A stretch of DNA of 64,000 bases from Butyrivibrio sp. GTDB lineage: Bacteria > Bacillota > Clostridia > Lachnospirales > Lachnospiraceae. The translations under genes were made by a program, and so were the position numbers. The notes beneath the pieces were generated by a model that saw nothing but the letters and a program-made list of their open reading frames with translations, was not told the origin of the DNA and searched no databases. Below are positions 60,459 through 64,000 of this stretch, in pieces. Location of the stretch: contig SVGB01000002.1 in assembly GCA_015056565.1 (NCBI GenBank), positions 186,001-250,000 on the forward strand, given 5' to 3'. Every line of letters begins with the position of its first letter. Position 1 is the stretch's first letter.

Positions 60459-62291
60459 TTATTTATTAACTGTATAGGCCTTTACAAAGAAGTCCTTGTC
60501 ATCCTGTCTTACCATTGAAAGCCCATCATCTGAAATATAATAGCTGTTGCCACTGGCCTCATATTTGTTGCGGATGCTCCCCACAAGATTTCTCCATTCA
60601 TCGTAGTTGGGTTCTCCCATCATGTCCTGTGCCTCTTCAAAAGGAAGCCTTCCCTCTGTAGCTGGCCTTATCAGGATAAAGAACTTATCGCCTTTTTCAA
60701 GTGGTATTTCTTTCTCCAGCTGGAAAGTGTGGTATCCGGCACTTATGGCTGATATTTTTTGGGATAAAGCTGGTGCAAACTGATCATCAAAAGTAATGCC
60801 ATCAGCTGTAACGTCAGGGTTTATATAGATATCAAGTTCATACTGCTGGTACAGGTCAATGCTCATAAGACCTATAGCCCTAAGATCCTGACTTCCTGAT
60901 GACTCATATAGCATTCCGTATGGGTTCCTGGCATTCGAATAGGCCGTCATCATGTTCTCAGAATCTTCAAGACAGCTTACAGTGTTGGTTAAAAATCCTG
61001 CACTCTGGTAGTTGTTGTCATACCAGTTGTCATCTCCAGGTGCTGCCACTTCATAGGCTGCGGCATTACTTATATCTACAGTCTCATCGTAATACGACAG
61101 ATAAAAGCACCCTTCCTTGCCCGAGCTGGTACCCCAGCTGTTCTTGCAGAGCCATGCTCCATCCGCTTCTGGAGTCGTTATAAAGTTCGAAGCGCTGTAC
61201 TCATCGTCCCAGCCAATTATCAGTACCTCGTGATTGGCAGTTTCTGCCTTCTCTCCTCCAAATGAAGAATAGTTGCTTGAGCTATGGTTCTTCCAGTACT
61301 TGGAATCAGCATTGATCCCTATTGTAGCAGAGCCATGCTCCATGACCATCTGCTTCACCAGTGTAATATTGCTTATCTTAGCGGGCATCTGGTCCACCGA
61401 CTGCACATGATACAGGCTTTCATAGGCTCCGGAAGGTACTTCCGCATTATCAGAAAAGATATATTTTGCTCCGTAAGTGCTCTTAAACTCGTCCCTTCCG
61501 CTCTCAGCAACTGGTCCCTTCCAGGCAGTAAGCATACTGATGACGAAGTCTGTTACTCCGCCGCAGTCAATATATCCTGTATCATAGTCAAAAAGCCATG
61601 CTCCAGGCTCTTCGTCTCTGTTTACAAGCTCCCTATAGTCGCCATCTATAGTTCCATTAAGTGACCCTTCGGCCTTATGAAGGTTGTAATATGCAAGGTG
61701 CTTTTCCGAAAGATCTATGTCTTCAGGTTTAAGATCTGCATGGTGCTTCAAAAGATCGCTCTCCACTGCTCCCAGTGCTGCAAAGGTCCAACAAAGCGAG
61801 GTATAACCCTGATCTTCTACGTCTGTGATATAGCACTTTCCGTCCACATTCCTCGAATCATATTTGGTTGGAATTTCTTTTTCTGAAAAAGAATTGATAT
61901 CAACCGGAATCACATCGGTAAAATCCTGGTTGCTATAAAATGAGCCAATATCGCCATCTCCAATCTGGACAGCTTCTGGCAAAAGAACCTTTCTCACCAG
62001 TTCCACATCGCTGGTAAGAGGGTTATTGACTGTCTCAGCAATTACGCTGCTGGTAAAAGAGCCGCCGCCTGAAGAAGCAGTCGTTTCAACATCACTGCTG
62101 ACATTGTCATCAGGAGTTCCTACAAGTCCCTGAAGATCCTCATCTGCATTGTAGCCAGTCGCCGTCTCATCTCTCCTTGATGAATTGGAAGGCATAGTAT
62201 TCCTGTTTTTGATAACAATAAGCGAAACTACTCCTACTATCACTAAAGCGATGGCTATGGCGATGATGGCATTTCTACGACTTTTCTTCAC
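60459..62291 (-). CDS. Membrane-anchored papain-like (C1 family) cysteine protease
   Basis: A 610-residue protein with an N-terminal signal-anchor helix after KKSRRN, an acidic Ser/Thr spacer to about 120, and a C1 protease core. Catalytic residues are Cys167 (DQGYTSLCWTFAALG), His354 (NHEVLIIGWDDE) and Asn384 (KNSWGTS). The C-terminal part after about 425 fits the lectin-like domain seen in many clostridial C1 proteases. It is likely exposed outside the cell, with cell-wall or host/plant protein substrates. A GTG at 62291 with GAGGG nine bases upstream is the best start; the frame opens at a TTG (62306). Confidence 0.9.
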   Translation of the reverse strand: MKKSRRNAIIAIAIALVIVGVVSLIVIKNRNTMPSNSSRRDETATGYNADEDLQGLVGTPDDNVSSDVETTASSGGGSFTSSVIAETVNNPLTSDVELVRKVLLPEAVQIGDGDIGSFYSNQDFTDVIPVDINSFSEKEIPTKYDSRNVDGKCYITDVEDQGYTSLCWTFAALGAVESDLLKHHADLKPEDIDLSEKHLAYYNLHKAEGSLNGTIDGDYRELVNRDEEPGAWLFDYDTGYIDCGGVTDFVISMLTAWKGPVAESGRDEFKSTYGAKYIFSDNAEVPSGAYESLYHVQSVDQMPAKISNITLVKQMVMEHGSATIGINADSKYWKNHSSSNYSSFGGEKAETANHEVLIIGWDDEYSASNFITTPEADGAWLCKNSWGTSSGKEGCFYLSYYDETVDISNAAAYEVAAPGDDNWYDNNYQSAGFLTNTVSCLEDSENMMTAYSNARNPYGMLYESSGSQDLRAIGLMSIDLYQQYELDIYINPDVTADGITFDDQFAPALSQKISAISAGYHTFQLEKEIPLEKGDKFFILIRPATEGRLPFEEAQDMMGEPNYDEWRNLVGSIRNKYEASGNSYYISDDGLSMVRQDDKDFFVKAYTVNK

Positions 62292-62309
62292 TTCTTGCGC
62301 CCTCAAAGA

Positions 62310-62936
62310 TCAGATTACAGTTGTGTTAAAAGAACCAAATATAGACTGGGAAATATCCTTTGCAAAAGACTCATAGTCGATAAAGTGGATACCTTTTTTC
62401 CAGCCATCTATAACTCTAAGCATCGGAAAAAGCTTATCTCCCACCCGCCAGATGCTGTATCCACACACAACTACAGTGTGGTCCTTGTAAAAGCCCCTTG
62501 CTATATTCATTATAACAGGTCTCCCTGCTGATATTTCTTTTACCACATGTTTTTCAAAGCTCCAGACATAGATTCCCCTGCATCTGGCCTTGATGCCATA
62601 TTCCTTGAAGGCTTCTCTGGTTATCCCTGCTATGAAAAAAGGGACTGTTCCTCTCTTATCTGTATATCCGTAAGCCTCTGCTATATCTTCTACCTGCTTG
62701 TATATCTCATGAATGTCAGATGGAATAGCGTCAAGTTTCAATGTCTGCCTGTAGTAGTCCAGCACCCTTGCAACAGCCACTACACTGCAATTTCTGGTGC
62801 GCCGGCCGCTGATCTCTTCCATGGACATCTGGTTCATTAAAAGGGATCTGCCTCTTCTGACAAGGACTCCCTTCTCCCCATACTGTTCCATCAGATATTT
62901 AGAAATATTCTTAATGCCGCCATAGGGTTGTTTCAT
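62310..62936 (-). CDS. C39-like cysteine peptidase family protein
   Basis: A 208-residue papain-fold protein. The probable triad is Cys50 (TRNCSVVAVARVLDYY), His153 (YKDHTVVVCGY) and Asp177 (RVIDGW). No signal peptide or ABC transporter domain is visible, so it is a stand-alone C39-like protease, or a bacteriocin-processing or transglutaminase-like relative. It lies 18 bp upstream of the C1 protease gene on the same strand, giving two cysteine proteases in a row. The ribosome site is weak (AGGGAA, long spacing). Confidence 0.75.
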   Translation of the reverse strand: MKQPYGGIKNISKYLMEQYGEKGVLVRRGRSLLMNQMSMEEISGRRTRNCSVVAVARVLDYYRQTLKLDAIPSDIHEIYKQVEDIAEAYGYTDKRGTVPFFIAGITREAFKEYGIKARCRGIYVWSFEKHVVKEISAGRPVIMNIARGFYKDHTVVVCGYSIWRVGDKLFPMLRVIDGWKKGIHFIDYESFAKDISQSIFGSFNTTVI

Positions 62937-62954
62937 AGAATATTCATTCCCTGA

Positions 62955-64000
62955 TCAATTATATGGATAAACCTTTCCACCAATAATGACGAATTCGTTG
63001 TTATTAGCATCTTCTATACACATAACACTTTCTTCTAAATGTGGATAGCCAAAAGATTTGATCTCCATATCAATATTATGCCACACTACTGTATCTTCGC
63101 TATCATGCACAGAGTACAACTTGCCTTCTTTAATATAATAGCACTTTCCATCCTGTGGATTCCAATGCAAATTAAATGCAGATCCCGAATAACCTTCTGC
63201 AACCTTAACAGGGGCTTGTCCATCTTTGCTGTAGTAGATTCCCTGGTCCTCGTATTTGATGAACCAGATTTCATCGCCCTTATCACTTACAGCCATGTAT
63301 GAAACATATTCATCATCACCAGTTAACTGCTTTTCCACCATTTTGGTTCCGTCATATTCTGACATGTACAGACGTGCTTCCCTCTCGAAGTAGCAAACTG
63401 GCCCGTTATCTTTTATGGCAGCCTTTATCCCATACATATCCTTCTCAGAGGAAGCAATGTTGAACAGGACTGGAACATCACCCTTTAATGTATAGTAATT
63501 GTACGTATCTGATATGAGAAGAACGTCTGCAAAGCAGTCTGTATCAACAATGTAATGTTCATATCCGCTACCGGATCGCTGCTTTTTTACGTTGCAGACT
63601 TTATAGTCCATGTAAGAGCTGTCGAACAATATAAGAGCAGATGTATCTCCAGCTTTATAATACTTTACGTTCCCTGGTTCCTGGAAAAGGATCTGCTTGC
63701 AGTCCCTGTCAAAGAATGCCTTACTGAAGTACTCTTTACTTATCTTTACAGCTATGTCTTTGTCAAAACAGTATATTCCATCATTTTCATCTATGGACTC
63801 AAAAAAAACGGTTTTTCCGTCATTTGAAACCGTCATGGGTGATACCCTGACTCCTGTTTTTATGAGCTTTGGCTCTTGCCCAATTTTGCAGACATATAAC
63901 TGTTTTTCATCCGTATAGTAAAAGTAGGCAATAGTCTGGCCATCAGGAGAAATAGCCACGTTGCTTAAATTGCTCTGTGCAACCTTGGTTGCGGATTCGT
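62955..64000 (-). CDS. Beta-propeller (TolB/WD40-like) protein, 5' end outside window
   Basis: The frame remains open to the window edge, so the N-terminus is missing. At least 348 residues are visible, in short repeats of the form DGQTIAYFYYTDEKQLYVCK and DGKTVFFESIDENDGIYCFD. This pattern of D-G-x-x-I/V-x-F followed by Y/L-Y-V/S-x defines propeller blades such as TolB or dipeptidyl-peptidase N-terminal domains. Tyr and Asp are abundant, as in extracellular propellers. It lies 18 bp upstream of the C39-like gene, so it probably belongs to one operon with the two proteases. A GTG at 63959 is an internal codon. Confidence 0.7.
   Translation of the reverse strand, partial: ESATKVAQSNLSNVAISPDGQTIAYFYYTDEKQLYVCKIGQEPKLIKTGVRVSPMTVSNDGKTVFFESIDENDGIYCFDKDIAVKISKEYFSKAFFDRDCKQILFQEPGNVKYYKAGDTSALILFDSSYMDYKVCNVKKQRSGSGYEHYIVDTDCFADVLLISDTYNYYTLKGDVPVLFNIASSEKDMYGIKAAIKDNGPVCYFEREARLYMSEYDGTKMVEKQLTGDDEYVSYMAVSDKGDEIWFIKYEDQGIYYSKDGQAPVKVAEGYSGSAFNLHWNPQDGKCYYIKEGKLYSVHDSEDTVVWHNIDMEIKSFGYPHLEESVMCIEDANNNEFVIIGGKVYPYN

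Noticed and set aside
62955-63959. Complete propeller gene starting at the GTG at 63959
   Set aside because: The frame continues without stop to the window edge with propeller-like sequence, and no ribosome site precedes that GTG. It is treated as an internal codon.
1-64000. CRISPR array
   Set aside because: No regularly spaced direct repeats with unique spacers of CRISPR dimensions were noticed anywhere in the window.

Overview
The window looks like a chromosomal segment of a low-to-mid GC, anaerobic Gram-positive of the Lachnospiraceae. Butyrivibrio or Pseudobutyrivibrio is plausible, inferred from gene content and style rather than from a 16S gene. Supporting signs are a GerW/YtfJ plus DUF2953 spore-gene pair, RNase Y, a CBS-regulated manganese pyrophosphatase, the yicC-gmk-rpoZ-rimO-pgsA order, glycogen metabolism genes, Gram-positive SOS boxes, and a surface protein ending in repeated VLGA motifs, a membrane anchor and a basic tail. 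Almost every gene is on the minus strand. Plus-strand exceptions are an HD-GYP gene (13.4 kb), an Rpn-like nuclease gene (25.7 kb), rqcH (44.1 kb) and two proposed small RNAs (59.8 and 60.3 kb). There is no rRNA, CRISPR array, recognisable insertion sequence or prophage.

Layout. 0-7 kb: tRNA-Leu(CAA), a small hypothetical gene, CBS-type Mn pyrophosphatase, a heterodimeric ABC exporter with one degenerate ATP site, and an RNA m5C methyltransferase. 7-13 kb: rny, recX and recA (LexA-controlled), a J-domain coiled-coil gene, gerW and DUF2953. 13-20 kb: HD-GYP gene, FtsI/PbpA-FtsW/RodA pair, U32 protein, zapA. 20-26 kb: ruvAB (LexA-controlled), two unrecognised genes, thioesterase, HAD phosphatase, Rpn-like nuclease. 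26-34 kb: voltage-sensor K+ channel, DEAD helicase, pgsA, rimO, rpoZ, gmk, yicC. 33.8-41 kb: a 2142-residue protein built from five clear repeats plus one divergent one, in an operon with a GNAT acetyltransferase. 41-51 kb: uxaB with two cre/LacI-type operators, trpS, rqcH, glgX with an HD-GYP response regulator, an anion permease and an inositol-monophosphatase family gene. 51-64 kb: a 1283-residue surface protein, a lipid-II/polysaccharide flippase family gene, glgA, a lone cbiD, two sister small RNAs around a small hypothetical gene, a papain-like protease, a C39-like protease and a truncated beta-propeller gene.

Two items stand out. The first is a pair of plus-strand RNA elements at about 59774-59888 and 60309-60451. 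They share a 27-nt identical single-stranded segment and an identical CUCCCCA hairpin loop, while both stems have different sequences but keep base pairing and stem length. Each ends in an intrinsic terminator. They resemble the C-rich, Shine-Dalgarno-binding multicopy sRNAs of other Firmicutes. The second is the giant repeat protein, which has no signal peptide, no membrane segment and no domain I recognise.

All calls come from reading the sequence. No database search or folding program was run, so function names rest on visible motifs, length and gene order.
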